Positions 25,701 through 36,428 of a stretch of 64,000 nt of DNA are shown piece by piece. Both the position numbers and the translations under genes were made by a program. Each line of letters opens with the position of its first letter. The first letter of the stretch is position 1. Origin of the DNA: Asterias rubens (Eukaryota; Echinodermata; Asteroidea; Forcipulatida; Asteriidae); contig NC_047062.1 of NCBI RefSeq assembly GCF_902459465.1, positions 1,242,501 to 1,306,500 of the forward strand, in the 5' to 3' direction. The notes below the pieces were generated by a model. It was not told the origin of the DNA. It saw only the letters and a list, made by a program, of their open reading frames with translations, and did not search any database.

Positions 25701-25829
25701 CATAAGTATTTATTCACATGACGGGTTTGTCCAACAAAGCTTCTAACTGTAGACAACTACCCGACTAGTGGAGGATTTGAAGAGGGCGATGGGCAGTCGT
25801 CAGAGTTGAGTTTCCATGGGTCAACCACA
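25701..25829 (+). other. Probable 5' UTR part of the first Rab coding exon
   Basis: A pyrimidine-rich acceptor ending TCTTTTGCAG stands at 25691-25700, so the exon bearing the start codon may begin at 25701, with a further non-coding exon upstream. Short upstream ATGs at 25718, 25790 and 25816 terminate quickly or are out of frame. No upstream exon could be identified. Confidence 0.4.
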
Positions 25830-28800
25830 ATGTCATCTTCGGAGAAAAGTGTGACCGAACATCTGTACAAGGTTCTTGTCATTGGAGAGTTTGGAGTCGG
25901 TGAGTGCAAAGTACCTTCTCTGGCCATTTCCAAATATGCGGCTGCGGCTTGATCAACATTTGAACAAGCACTGAAGCATGGGACTCAGTCCAGAGCAAAC
26001 CAGGTAGCAACACCCATAGCCGTAGCTGAAGCTTCCAATTAAGATACAGCTTTACTATAGAAATCTGAAAAATAACACAAATTTAGGATTGAATTTTACA
26101 CTCGATCACAGGCCTGAGGCCAGTAGTTTCAGTCGTCATGCCAGTAAACTTTTCCGACAAGTCCGACAGGCTTTAAACATTTTTTTATTATCTTGAACAC
26201 AACACGATGTGTCCACATTTTTCACTTTGAGTCTAATAAAATACCTTTTAATTCTAATGAGTAAATGACATAATGATTGATCTTCTCTTACATATATCGA
26301 AGCACTTTCCAATTTAACTGTCTGTTGCAAAATTAAAATAGCCTCTCAAAAGATTTAATTCCAGGCCTGCATACATGTCCCCTTTACGAGGGAACGTTAA
26401 GCTGAACTTGTCTAAGATTTGAGATCTGCTCAACCCAAGATTTGCCTTGTGTCAGAAAGTTTAGTATCAATAATTCAAGGTACTAAGTTGAGTGAATGGG
26501 AGTTTCCTAGCCTTGCCAAGTTATTGTCTATGGAACAACCGGACTCATGAACATTTCTTTGTTTTAAAATTTTGAAAACAACATTTATTTCATCAGAATA
26601 TTTTACTGTGTAATAATCTTTAAAGAAGAGGGGATGTTACACTTACATATAAATATAAATAGCGCCCTCTATTGTCAACTAACTAACTTCACCAACATGG
26701 CTGTCTAGCAGAAATAAAAGCCAAGTTTCACAGCGCATAAAAGTCTGTCTCAACCTCCACCTTATTTGTAAGGCAATAGTAAAGACTCTACACCAAGAAT
26801 CAAGCTTTTTGAGCAGTTTTGTTTTGGGTTGAACAGTCTTCTCCCTTCACAGTGGTCCAGTGGCTCGATCTTAGTTAAACAAAATATTTCAGGACCATTT
26901 TCTCTAAGTGATATGTCTGGCTTGTTCAGGGTTAAAAAGTACTCATATTCAATATGAAGTACAGTATAGGTGAAAAAAAGCTGGAAGACAAGTGACAAGC
27001 AAACTGGTCTCTGAAAAAAAAAACTAAGCTAAACCCTCTTGAACCGTTTTCCGATTTTGTTTTGTTGCAGGTAAGGTACGAAAAATCTTTGAATCTTTTG
27101 AAAACTCAAGAAACAAGGTAATAAAACTAGAAGCAGTAGTCCTCTGCTGCGATTCGCTGCTTTTAATATAGAAAAGGAAAAATCTGGTAAGTTTGATTAA
27201 AAGCTATCTTCCATGCATTAATTTCACAAACAAAATGGTACGAGGATGAACTGTTTTTTTTAATGTATGCATTTTATGACTCAAAAGGGCTTGCTAGTTT
27301 ACGTGTTTAGCATTGCATAAGTTTTGGACTTGCTTGGGCGGGCAGATTAAAAAACCCTAGCACCAACCGTCGAATTCACCAAACTCTTCCTAACTTAAGA
27401 CTAATCTTAGGACTTAGGACGAGTCCCAACCCTGCACTGTAGCATGCAGACCTTTAGATTAATCGTAAGTTAGGACGAGTTAATCGTCCTAACTCGAGAT
27501 AAGAGGAGTCTTAACACTTTGTGGAATCGACGGCAGGCGTGATATTCTTCCTACTTTAGTCTGATTTCTGATGTTTTTGGCCCTTGGAAAAAAACAAAAT
27601 TAAATAGCCTGAAAATGTTATTTAAACGTATACCACTACTGTACATTGGTCAACTTTGCTCAATACAATTTTCCTACTTGTTTCCTCAAGGAACAAATAT
27701 CATGCCTGTTTCATGCACAAGATTTAAGCATGCACCGATTTTTACTTTGAGCTGTACACAATGTTTTCCTACATCACACAAAACTCTGCCAGCCAATTTA
27801 CCTGGTTATCACCCATAAAATTTGAAATTTTAAAAGTAGCTTTTGCAAATAATAAGCTTATTTGTCTTGATTCTTCTTTTCAGACGTCTATTATAAGAAG
27901 ATATACAGAAGGTAAGAATGTTGATATCCTCCAGGTATTTCACTTATTAGGGGCCAATCCCAAAAATGAATTCTTGCAAATTTGGAAGTGACTTGGGTTT
28001 GCCAACCGCGGGGCATAACAATCAAAGTGTAATATTTGAGTACACAATCAACAAACAAAAGTGTTGGATCTTCTGTGCTGTTCCATTGTCATTGATAATC
28101 CACCTCATTTTAATGATCCGAAGAAGGCATTTTTAAAGGCACTGGACACTCTTGGTAATTGTCAAAGACCAGTCTTCTCACTTGGTGTATCTCAACATAT
28201 GCATAAAATAACAAACCTGTGAAAATTTGAACTCAATTGGGTGTCGTAGTTGCGACATAATAATGGAAGAAAAAACACCCTTGTCACACGAAGTTGTGTG
28301 CTTTCAGATGCTTGATTTCGGGACCTAAAAATCTAATTCTCAAGGTCTCTAAATCAAATTTTTGGAAAACTACTTCTTTCTGGAAAACTACGTTACTTTA
28401 GAGGGAGCTTATCTCACAATGTTTTATACTATCAACAGCTCTTCATCAATCGTTAACAAGTCAATTTTTATGCTATTAATTCTTTCGAGTAATTACCAGA
28501 AGTGTCCAGTGCCTTTAAAAAGAAATGTGCTTGACATTCAATTTCCTCTTCTTATTTGAAAGAAAAGCTACAAGGTTCCATGTCCGATAATAGTTCTTCA
28601 AAACTGTAGCTGGAAGCCTGCAAAAACCATTGAAATGTTTTGAGCTGGGAGAGCAGTGATCTGCTTAATTTCAGGGCACACAAATCTTTTGGCTTAAAAA
28701 TCAAAATGTCGATTTGCAGAAACAATTCGCCTGCTCCAAATGCCATAAAATATTAACATACTTGTGACTGGTTCCAAACAATTATTTTTCTGAATGCTTC

Positions 28801-31800
28801 AACTTTTTAACGAAGTTTGTGCATGTGTTTACAGTTTCTAGTACCGCTATATAAACTGTGGTATCAGTCTTTATTGTTTGTTTTCAATTTTGGGGAGAAA
28901 ATAGAAAACATTCACCTGAGGTTGAATTGCTTCTGACTGGCATCCCAGATCAATGATATTGACACACTAGGGAGACTGCCAACATAGGGCTGGCTAGCTC
29001 AGTTGGTAGAGCACCCGCTAACTAATCACAGGCGTAAATCATGCTCTACTTAATTTATACAAACATTTATTTTATTATTGACTTTCTTTTGGTTTACTAA
29101 TTGATCGTTTTTGTTCTCTTCTTTTCTACTCAGATAAATTTTCACCCAACTATAAGCTGACAATTGGAGTTGACTTTGCCCTGAAACCAATTGAGTGGGA
29201 TTCAACTAAAAGAGTTAATTTACAGCTGTGGTATGTTTGTGTAGTTAAATAAAAGTGTAATTACAGACACGCTGCAATGTTGATTTAAGTTTTGTGATGC
29301 ACTCATTTCTCTGAACTTGATCTAAATCTACAAAATATCTGTTTTTGGTATAGGCTCTACTGGCACGTTTCAGCCTGCTAGCTTGAGTTTCTTGAATCAC
29401 TAAACTTGTTTTGAGTTCAGGAAAATCTGAAATGAAATAAATTTCTCTTTTTGTTTTATTTCAAAGGGATATTGCTGGACATGAAAGATTTGGTCACATG
29501 ACTAGAGTGTACTATAAATATGCGTAAGTATTCTGCCCTAGTTGTGTTGATGTTGTCAGAAGTTCTGGATGGAACCAGATTGGTCCAGATGGAACCAGAT
29601 TGGTCCAGATGGAACCAGATAGAATTGAAAAGACTCAGATTGAAACGTCTTCTAACCCTTCGATGAACAAATAAACCCAGTTTCAGGTTTGGCAGTAAAT
29701 GGCTGGTTTTTGCATGGATCATTATAAACGAATGATCTCTGGTTATACAACAGTTACAAATCGAATGGCTTCTGACTGGCACCAAAATATTTACAAAATA
29801 ACTTATGGCTAGATAGCTCAGTTGGTAGAGCACCGGCACATTAGTCTGGAGGTTGCAGGTTCAAGTCCTGCTCTAGTAATGTTGTTTTTTTAACCCCAAC
29901 TTAAACAAAAGCGAACAAGCATTGTTACATTCAGGTCAAAGGAGCAGTTAACATTCCAAGTCCATTGTTACATTCAGGTCAAAGGAGCAGTTAACATTCC
30001 AAGTCCATTGTAACATTCAGGTCAAAGGAGCAGGTAACATTCCAAGTCCATTGTTACATTCAGGTCAAAGGAGCAGTTAACATTCCAAGTCCATTGTTAC
30101 ATTCAGGTCAAAGGAGCAGTTAACATTCCAAGTCCATTGTTACATTCAGGTCAAAGGATCAGTTAACATTCCAAGTCCATTGTTACATTCAGGTCAAAGG
30201 AGCAGTTAACATTCCAAGTCCATTGTTACATTCAGGTCAAAGGAGCAGTTAACATTCCAAGTCCATTGTTACATTCAGGTCAAATGAGCAGTTAACATTC
30301 CAAGTCCATTGTTACATTCAGGTCAAAGGAGCAGTTAACATTCCAAGTCCATTGTTACATTCAGGTCAAAGGAGCAGTTAACATTCCAAGTCCATTGTTA
30401 CATTCAGGTCAAAGGAGCAGTTAACATTCCAAGTCCATTGTTACATTCAGGTCAAATGAGCAGTTAACATTCCAAGTCCATTGTTACATTCAGGTCAAAG
30501 GAGCAGTTAACATTCCAAGTCCATTGTTACATTCAGGTCAAAGGAGCAGTTAACATTCCAAGTCCATTGTTACATTCAGGTCAAAGGAGCAGTTAACATT
30601 CCAAGTCCATTGTTACATTCAGGTCAGAGGAGCAGTTAACATTCCAAGTCCATTGTTACATTCAGGTCAAAGGAGCAGGTAACATTCCAAGTCCATTGTT
30701 ACATTCAGGTCAAAGGAGCAGTTAACATTCCAAGTCCATTGTTACATTCAGGTCAAAGGAGCAGTTAACATTCCAAGTCCATTGTTACATTCAGGTCAGA
30801 GGAGCAGTTAACATTCCAAGTCCATTGTTACATTCAGGTCAGAGGAGCAGTTAACATTCCAAGTCCATTGTTACATTCAGGTCAAAGGAGCAGTTAACAT
30901 TCCAAGTCCATTGTTACATTCAGGTCAAAGGAGCAGTTAACATTCCAAGTCCATTGTTACATTCAGGTCAAAGGAGCAGTTAACATTCCAAGTCCATTGT
31001 TACATTCAGGTCAAAGGAGCAGTTAACATTCCAAGTCCATTGTTACATTCAGGTCAAAGGAGCAGGTAACATTCCAAGTCCATTGTTACATTCAGGTCAA
31101 AGGAGCAGTTAACATTCCAAGTCCATTGTTACATTCAGGTCAAAGGAGCAGTTAACATTCCAAGTCCATTGTTACATTCAGGTCAAAGGAGCAGTTAACA
31201 TTCCAAGTCCATTGTTACATTCAGGTCAAAGGAGCAGTTAACATTCCAAGTCCATTGTTACATTCAGGTCAAAGGAGCAGTTAACATTCCAAGTCCATTG
31301 TTACATTCAGGTCAGAGGAGCAGTTAACATTCCAAGTCCATTGTTACATTCAGGTCAAAGGAGCAGTTAACATTCCAAGTCCATTGTTACATTCAGGTCA
31401 GAGGAGCAGTTAACATTCCAAGTCCATTGTTTGCCCAGATTTTTCTCTAAAATGATCAATTCAACTCTGATTTTGTTCAAAAAACTTTTCAAATTTTAAA
31501 AGGTTCATCAATTTAACATCATTTTGCCAAATCAATTCTTCTTTGGTTTGCAGGATTGCTGCTGTCATTGTGTTTGATCTATCAAGGTATGACATCAAAT
31601 TTCTTATTTACACTTTAGTTAAACACACTGGACACCTTAAAAATTTGTCAAATACCAGTATTCTCACTTGGTATTCCAACATATGCATAAAATAAAAAAT
31701 TTGTTTGTTACAAAAATTTGTTTCTTTTAGATGCATAAAAACATGGAAAAAGGCTTTGGGACTGAAGTTTTTTATAGCCAACATATCAAAGTGGGGCTAT

Positions 31801-34800
31801 ATAATGCTTGGAAATTATTATAGTTATTACATTTTATAGTAGATGGAGTCCATAGGAAACAAGAAAAAAATATAATGAGTCTGTTACACCACGTTAAAAC
31901 ATGGTAAAAATGTTTTTTCCCAGAAATACTCCGAGCCAAAATTCTGAAAAAATGCGAGGTAAAACAAACCCGCGCGACAAAGGAATTGTGATGTCATCAG
32001 CGCTATTTGATAATGAAAAGAGCGCCCTCAACTGGCCAAAGCTGGAGAATCGTGCACAAACCCTATTGGGAAATAACGCCAATGAGGTCAAGGGGTTATT
32101 GCATATCATTATCATAGAGTTAAGCAGTTTTTGTCTCTCGGCTGAAAAAGTCACGCGGAGAGGTGTATTTTTGACGCATATTATTATTATTAAATGCAAA
32201 ATTTAAGCGTAAAATGGTTATAAACCGTTATCTACGATGTCTGTTTGGCCAAAAAGGTAGTAGTTAAAATATTGAAATTATCCTGTAGCCCCTGTTTAGA
32301 AGTCCTGCACTATAGTAACATGGGAAAATGGATATGGTCAATATTGAATGCCCAAGTAAAATGATCTCAATGACCTGTATACTCCGCTCTGTTTTGTGTT
32401 CACTTCCATTCCTTAACTTTGGTTCAGCAGTTATTTTATTTGTGCTAGTTTCATTAGCAACCTTGTATGGTGTAATAGCCTGATTGTGGTTTCATTCATT
32501 CACAGACCAGCAACATTTGACTCCGTTCTCAAGGTGAGCAGATTTACCATAGTTTGTTTAATTGTTTTTGTATTAAAGACACTGGACACTATTGGTAATT
32601 CAGTCTTCTCACTTGGTGTATCTCAACATATGCATAAAATAACAAACCTGTAAAGATTTGAGCTCAACTATTGGTCGTTGAAGTTTCAAGATAATAATGA
32701 AAGAAAAAACACCCTTGTCACATGGAAGCTGTGTGCTTTTAGATGCTTGATTTCGAGACCTCAAAATATAAATCTGAGGTCTCGAAATCTAATTTGTAGA
32801 AAATTACTTCTTTCTGGAAAACTATGTCACTTCAGAGGGAGCCGTTTATCACAATGTTTTATACTATCAACCTCTCCCTATTACTCGTTACCAAATAAGG
32901 TTGTATGCTAGTAATTATTTTGAGTAATATCCAATAGTGTCCAATGCCTTTAAAACCATTGGACACTTTCGGTAAACAGTATTGTCCAAGGCCAACAATT
33001 TGTGTATCACAACTTCTACATAAAATAACAAACCTGTGAAAATTTAGGCTCAGTCAGTTATCGGAGTCGGGAGAAAATAACAGGAAAACCCACCCTTGTT
33101 TCCGCACGTTACGTGTCATGTAATTCGTAATTCTCGATATCGAGGATTGATACTGTTTTAATGTTTTCTCAAAAAGTAAAGCATTTCATGGAATAATATT
33201 TCAAGAGAAGTCTTTCCCCATTACCTTCTGTAAACCCTGTAAATTATTTGTAAATCTGTGAACTTTTCTTTTTGTTTCTGTACTGAAAGTGTCCAATGGC
33301 TTTAAAGATATTTTCAGATAAATAATATAGCACCTTCATACATCTTAAACATACACCCTAAAACTAAAATTAATAAAATTATCTATGTATTTAGGAGAAT
33401 GTTTTTAGGTGAAAATTTGTAATACTATAAACAGCCGCAGTGCTTCTCACAAAGTAAATTTATGGTCGTAAATTCTTGGAGTAATTACCAATATCTATGA
33501 CCCTACCTTTACGAGTGAATTCCTTTAACAAGTAACAACCACTGTAAGATTTGAGTTTCTACCTAATTACTTTCTTTTTGAACCACACTGTAAGATAAGT
33601 TTGTATTTTTTGGCATATATTTCTTTGCAGTGGTACTTGGATGTCAACCAGAAAGTGATGCTTGCCAATGAACAACCTGTCCCTATTCTTTTAATAGCCA
33701 ATAAGGTAAGAGAAACCTCCCTTGATATAGACGGTTCCCGATATACATGTGCCAGCCTTTTTTGGCAACTTGATGACACAATTTGATGTATGTTTTAGAT
33801 GTTAATGTTGTGGCTGAGCGAGCTAGCACAATTTATTCAAGTCCCGACACTTCGTCAAGTTAGTTTTAGTTTAGTTTTATTAGACTTTACACAGGCATAT
33901 TAATACACAAATCTGTAGTTAAAGATACAAAGAAGCAAAATAGCTAAAAATACCAAGCAAGTGAGTGGCAAGGAGGACCAGGTGACCAGCACCTCTACAA
34001 AGTTGTCCTGCCACAAAGAATGTCCCCTAATACCCAACCCACAGTTCAAAAACAAGCCATCCAACTGTATTAAAAATAATAACGAAAGTTCCTGACCTTT
34101 ATATTTTGGCTGTTCTGTCTCTTGACCCTCTTTTTGTCTCACAGTGTGACCTTGAGGATACAGTGCTAGATTCCAAAATGCTGGAGGAATTCTGCCAACA
34201 GCATAACTTCATTGGATGGTTTGCAACATCAGCTAAGGATAATGTAAACATCGGTAAGTAGATGATTGGAGATAAAAGACGCAGTGTATGTTGTATTCTT
34301 ATATCACCATTCAAGCCTTTATCACACAAAAAAATCTCTGTGTCGGATAAAGGTGTCATGGCTGAGTAGTTTAGAGCATTGAATTCAAGCTATTGGAGTG
34401 TGGCTTTGTATCCCGGTCATGACACTTATGTCCTTGAGCAAGATGCTATCATTGCTTCTCTTCACCCAGGGGTATAAATGGATACCTGCGAGGGTAGACA
34501 TTTGATATTGTGTTAAAAAGCCACTTGAGATGTTGTTGTGAAATGTGCTATATGTAAGAACTAGTTATTAAAAGGGTATGACCCTTGCAAGTTTGGCTGA
34601 CCTTTTACCCTACAATATCTCAATTTGGCGTTGACCAATAAAGAGTGCTCCATCCATAAAAAAAACAACCCTGCTTGGGAGGTAGGTTGGCGTTTTTTCC
34701 ACCCAGGGAATAACAAGTGTGGAATATTTCCGCTATGATTTCTATTATCTTCAATAAATTAATGAGCAATCCAGCATGTTAAAATAATAACCAACAGAAA

Positions 34801-35155
34801 CACCAGAGCTCGCACAATCAGACAGTCGGACAATCATCACAGATAATTTGAATGGCCCTGTACTTCCTATAAGCCTATTCCGAATTGCAGCTTTGATATC
34901 CATTACTGCTGACAATTCCGAATAGGCTTATGGTATTTGCTCTGTTTAAGACATTTTTTCTTCCATCTTATCACTGCAGAGGAAGCGATGAGATTTCTAG
35001 TCAAGAATATTCTAGAGCTGACAGCAGAGGGAGCTAAACCCAGCGAGCACATCTCACTCCATCAAGACAAAGATTACTTTGATACCATCGACGAAGAGGA
35101 AGAGATCAGTAACAACTCTGAAGAGGACACCAAGTCCAAGTGCTGCTCGATATAA
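25830..35155 (+). CDS. RAB32: Rab32/Rab38-like small GTPase (10 coding exons, 225 aa)
   Basis: Coding exons read by eye: 25830-25899, 27071-27075, 27884-27911, 29134-29230, 29467-29523, 31554-31586, 32506-32533, 33631-33705, 34145-34253, 34980-35155. Lengths sum to 678 nt, phases join without a break, and every intron is GT-AG. The protein has the P-loop GEFGVGKT (residues 19-26), switch I TIGVDFALK (44-52), switch II WDIAGHERFG (67-76), NKCD (130-133) and SAK (160-162). It ends in a hypervariable tail with an acidic run (205-217) and the CCSI prenylation motif. IGVDFALK, MTRVYYK and GWF-TSAKDN are signatures of the Rab32/38/29 clade, which directs cargo to lysosome-related organelles, binds VARP and acts at mitochondria and endosomes. 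Residue 72 is His where the family has catalytic Gln. The ATG at 25830 is the first in-frame ATG after a TGA at 25719. Rab32/38 fits better than Rab29, but a tree would be needed to assign the paralogue. Confidence 0.9.
27071..27075 (+). other. 5-nt microexon GTAAG encoding the P-loop Gly-Lys
   Basis: Exon 1 ends in GTC G and exon 3 starts ACG TCT. Together they lack the GK of the P-loop. A pyrimidine-rich acceptor ending TTGTTGCAG at 27070 is followed by GTAAG and then a donor GTACG. Inserting GTAAG gives GTC GGT AAG ACG TCT, i.e. V-G-K-T-S, and restores frame. This is inferred from the conserved motif and splice signals, not from RNA. Confidence 0.7.
27353..27537. mobile_element. MITE family C, copy 3, in Rab intron 2
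   Basis: Contains CCGTCGAATTCACCAAACTC, AGTTAGGACGAGTTAATCGT and terminal GTGGAATCGACGGCAGG, matching the copy at 62846. Confidence 0.6.
28134..28519 (-). mobile_element. MITE family A, copy A7, in Rab intron 3
   Basis: TTAAAGGCACTGGACACTCT at the left and AGTGTCCAGTGCCTTTAAAA at the right. Complete reverse-orientation copy. Confidence 0.75.
28925..29042 (+). mobile_element. tRNA-Asn-like SINE, truncated
   Basis: TTGAATTGCTTCTGACTGGC leader, then GCTAGCTCAGTTGGTAGAGC (D arm and A box) and loss of the T arm. Rab intron 3. Confidence 0.6.
29568..29621. repeat. Short tandem repeat, 20-bp unit x 2.7
   Basis: GATGGAACCAGATTGGTCCA repeated in register, starting 45 bases after the donor of Rab exon 5. 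Confidence 0.75.
29757..29880 (+). mobile_element. tRNA-Asn-like SINE copy
   Basis: Leader TCGAATGGCTTCTGACTGGC followed by a tRNA-like body at about 29807-29877 (AGCTCAGTTGGTAGAGC, GGTTCAAGTCC). The anticodon position reads ATT and the anticodon stem is mispaired, so a functional tRNA is unlikely. Confidence 0.65.
29921..31430. repeat. 43-bp minisatellite, 35 copies, in Rab intron 5
   Basis: The unit begins ATTGTTACATTCAGGTCAAA and continues GGAGCAGTTAACATTCCAAG, then TCC. Starts at 29921 and at 31383 differ by exactly 34 units, so there is no indel in 1.5 kb. Point variants (AAATGAGC, AGAGGAGC, GCAGGTAAC, GGATCAG) recur in several units, suggesting multi-unit duplication or conversion. Confidence 0.95.
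31617..31735 (-). mobile_element. MITE family A, copy A8 (fragment)
   Basis: TTAAACACACTGGACACCTT through ACATATGCATAAAATAA, then lost. It starts about 30 bases after the donor of Rab exon 6. Confidence 0.6.
32574..32954 (-). mobile_element. MITE family A, copy A9, in Rab intron 7
   Basis: Complete reverse copy, TTAAAGACACTGGACACTAT to CCAATAGTGTCCAATGCCTT. Directly abuts family B copy 2. Confidence 0.75.
32948..33308 (-). mobile_element. MITE family B, copy 2
   Basis: CCATTGGACACTTTCGGTAA at the left and TACTGAAAGTGTCCAATGGC at the right; central AATTCTCGATATCGAGGATT palindrome. Defines the family's termini. Confidence 0.7.
34350..34585 (+). mobile_element. tRNA-Ser/Leu-like SINE in Rab intron 9
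   Basis: Head TGTCATGGCTGAGTAGTTTA resembles a type II tRNA D arm, a degraded B box follows, then the tail CTTCACCCAGGGGTATAAAT. Related - strand copies are at 51200-51463 and 58640-58905. Confidence 0.65.
34868..34932. repeat. Inverted repeat hairpin before Rab exon 10
   Basis: TAAGCCTATTCCGAATTGCA and TGACAATTCCGAATAGGCTTA pair in a stem of about 18 bp around a loop of about 22 bases. The hairpin ends about 48 bases upstream of the exon 10 acceptor. Confidence 0.65.
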
Positions 35156-36095
35156 CTCGCAGCGGCGTAGGAATTATGTCTAGATGTCTGGGATTTAGGC
35201 TCAAGCCGTATCATTTGGACTTACACACCAGAAAAGTCAGCTTAACAGTGCTTTCAACTGATGAAACAAAAATTTCAAATCCTGGTCTGCGGCAATTTTG
35301 GGTATTTTGGTCCAAGCCGCTTGTGGCCGCTATGGTCTCTATAGGGTTGAGCCATTTAGATTGTCCTCCCCTCACAGACTATATCTTAGGACCTGGAACA
35401 ATTCCAAACAGTCACTAACAAAAACAAGCTTGAACAAGGAAACAAGTAAAGAAGATAAAGGCGATTAATTCAAAGTGAACATTTATCTAAGTTGGCGCCT
35501 TCCTCTTTGCTTTCCCAAGAGTATATGCTGGACCCAACTTCATAGCGCTGATTTACGGTAAGCAAATTTTCAAGCTAACTATAGCAGAAAAATTAACTTA
35601 AGCATAAGCGTACTTTACAGGTCGGCAACAAAAAATTGGCTGGCCAACTTGCGAGTTCACCATGGAATTTGAATTGTTATGCTAATCATTTCAAAATCAG
35701 CCATTATAAACAGCTCTGTAAAATTGGCCTTGCTTATCAGCATTAACAAGTATGTGTCCTGACTAAAGAATTCATTTCGAATATCAACGTTCATTGAATA
35801 CCAAGGCTTTGCCAAAATCAGGTGACTTGTTTCAGCTATGGCTGTTGGCTTCAACAACAATGTTAAAGAATAGGTCTTTTTAGCATTCTGGCTGCAGCCA
35901 TAGCCACTTCAGAAGCCGTTCATTAAGAGTTGGCCTGGTTACCATGTCCTGTTTTAAACAAAGTTGAATAAGTTGGGTATTTTCAGCATTCCAGCTGCAG
36001 CCATAGCCAGTGCTGAAACCATACAGTAGGACTCGGCCAAACTACCACATCCACTTTATAACAAGTATTAAATTTAATTGAATATATCTCTGTAT

Positions 36096-36428
36096 CAGTG
36101 TTCTCCAACATGTTAGAAAAAGCTTGGTGCACCACCACGCTACCTGTGGCACGCTTCACTTTTAATAAGGAAGTCGCACCAAAGTTTAAAACTCATCTGC
36201 CACATACCCCCCAACAAGTTCATGCATTCCAGATTTCATATGAAACCTTTCCTCAAAGAAGTCAAAAAGAAGTGGCCCTCAGGAACCACCTCATACTGCA
36301 CCACCAGGATCACAGCATGTACAATCAACATGTCATCATGGCCTTTTAGGGACATCGTATAGGCTTCATGCTGGTGTACTACCCCCACCCCAACACCAAC
36401 CTTTCATTTTCAAAGTTGGAGAACACTG
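36096..36428. mobile_element. hAT-type MITE in the Rab 3' UTR
   Basis: Termini CAGTGTTCTCCAAC and GTTGGAGAACACTG, flanked by CTCTGTAT and CTGTATAT, a plausible 8-bp target duplication with two differences. The open frame inside is not a gene. Confidence 0.6.

Noticed and set aside
29921-31430. CRISPR-like array of 43-bp repeats
   Set aside because: The repeats abut with no unique spacers and lie in a eukaryotic intron; it is a minisatellite.
31894-32206. Two 101-residue open frames on opposite strands
   Set aside because: They are mirror frames of the same intronic sequence, with no known motif and no splice signals.
25830-35155. Assignment to Rab29 (Rab7L1)
   Set aside because: MTRVYYK, FDLSR and VLKW match Rab32/38 better than the Rab29 forms MTRLYYR and FDVTN; a tree would be decisive.
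36098-36349. 83-residue open frame in the Rab 3' UTR
   Set aside because: It lies wholly within a MITE with inverted termini.
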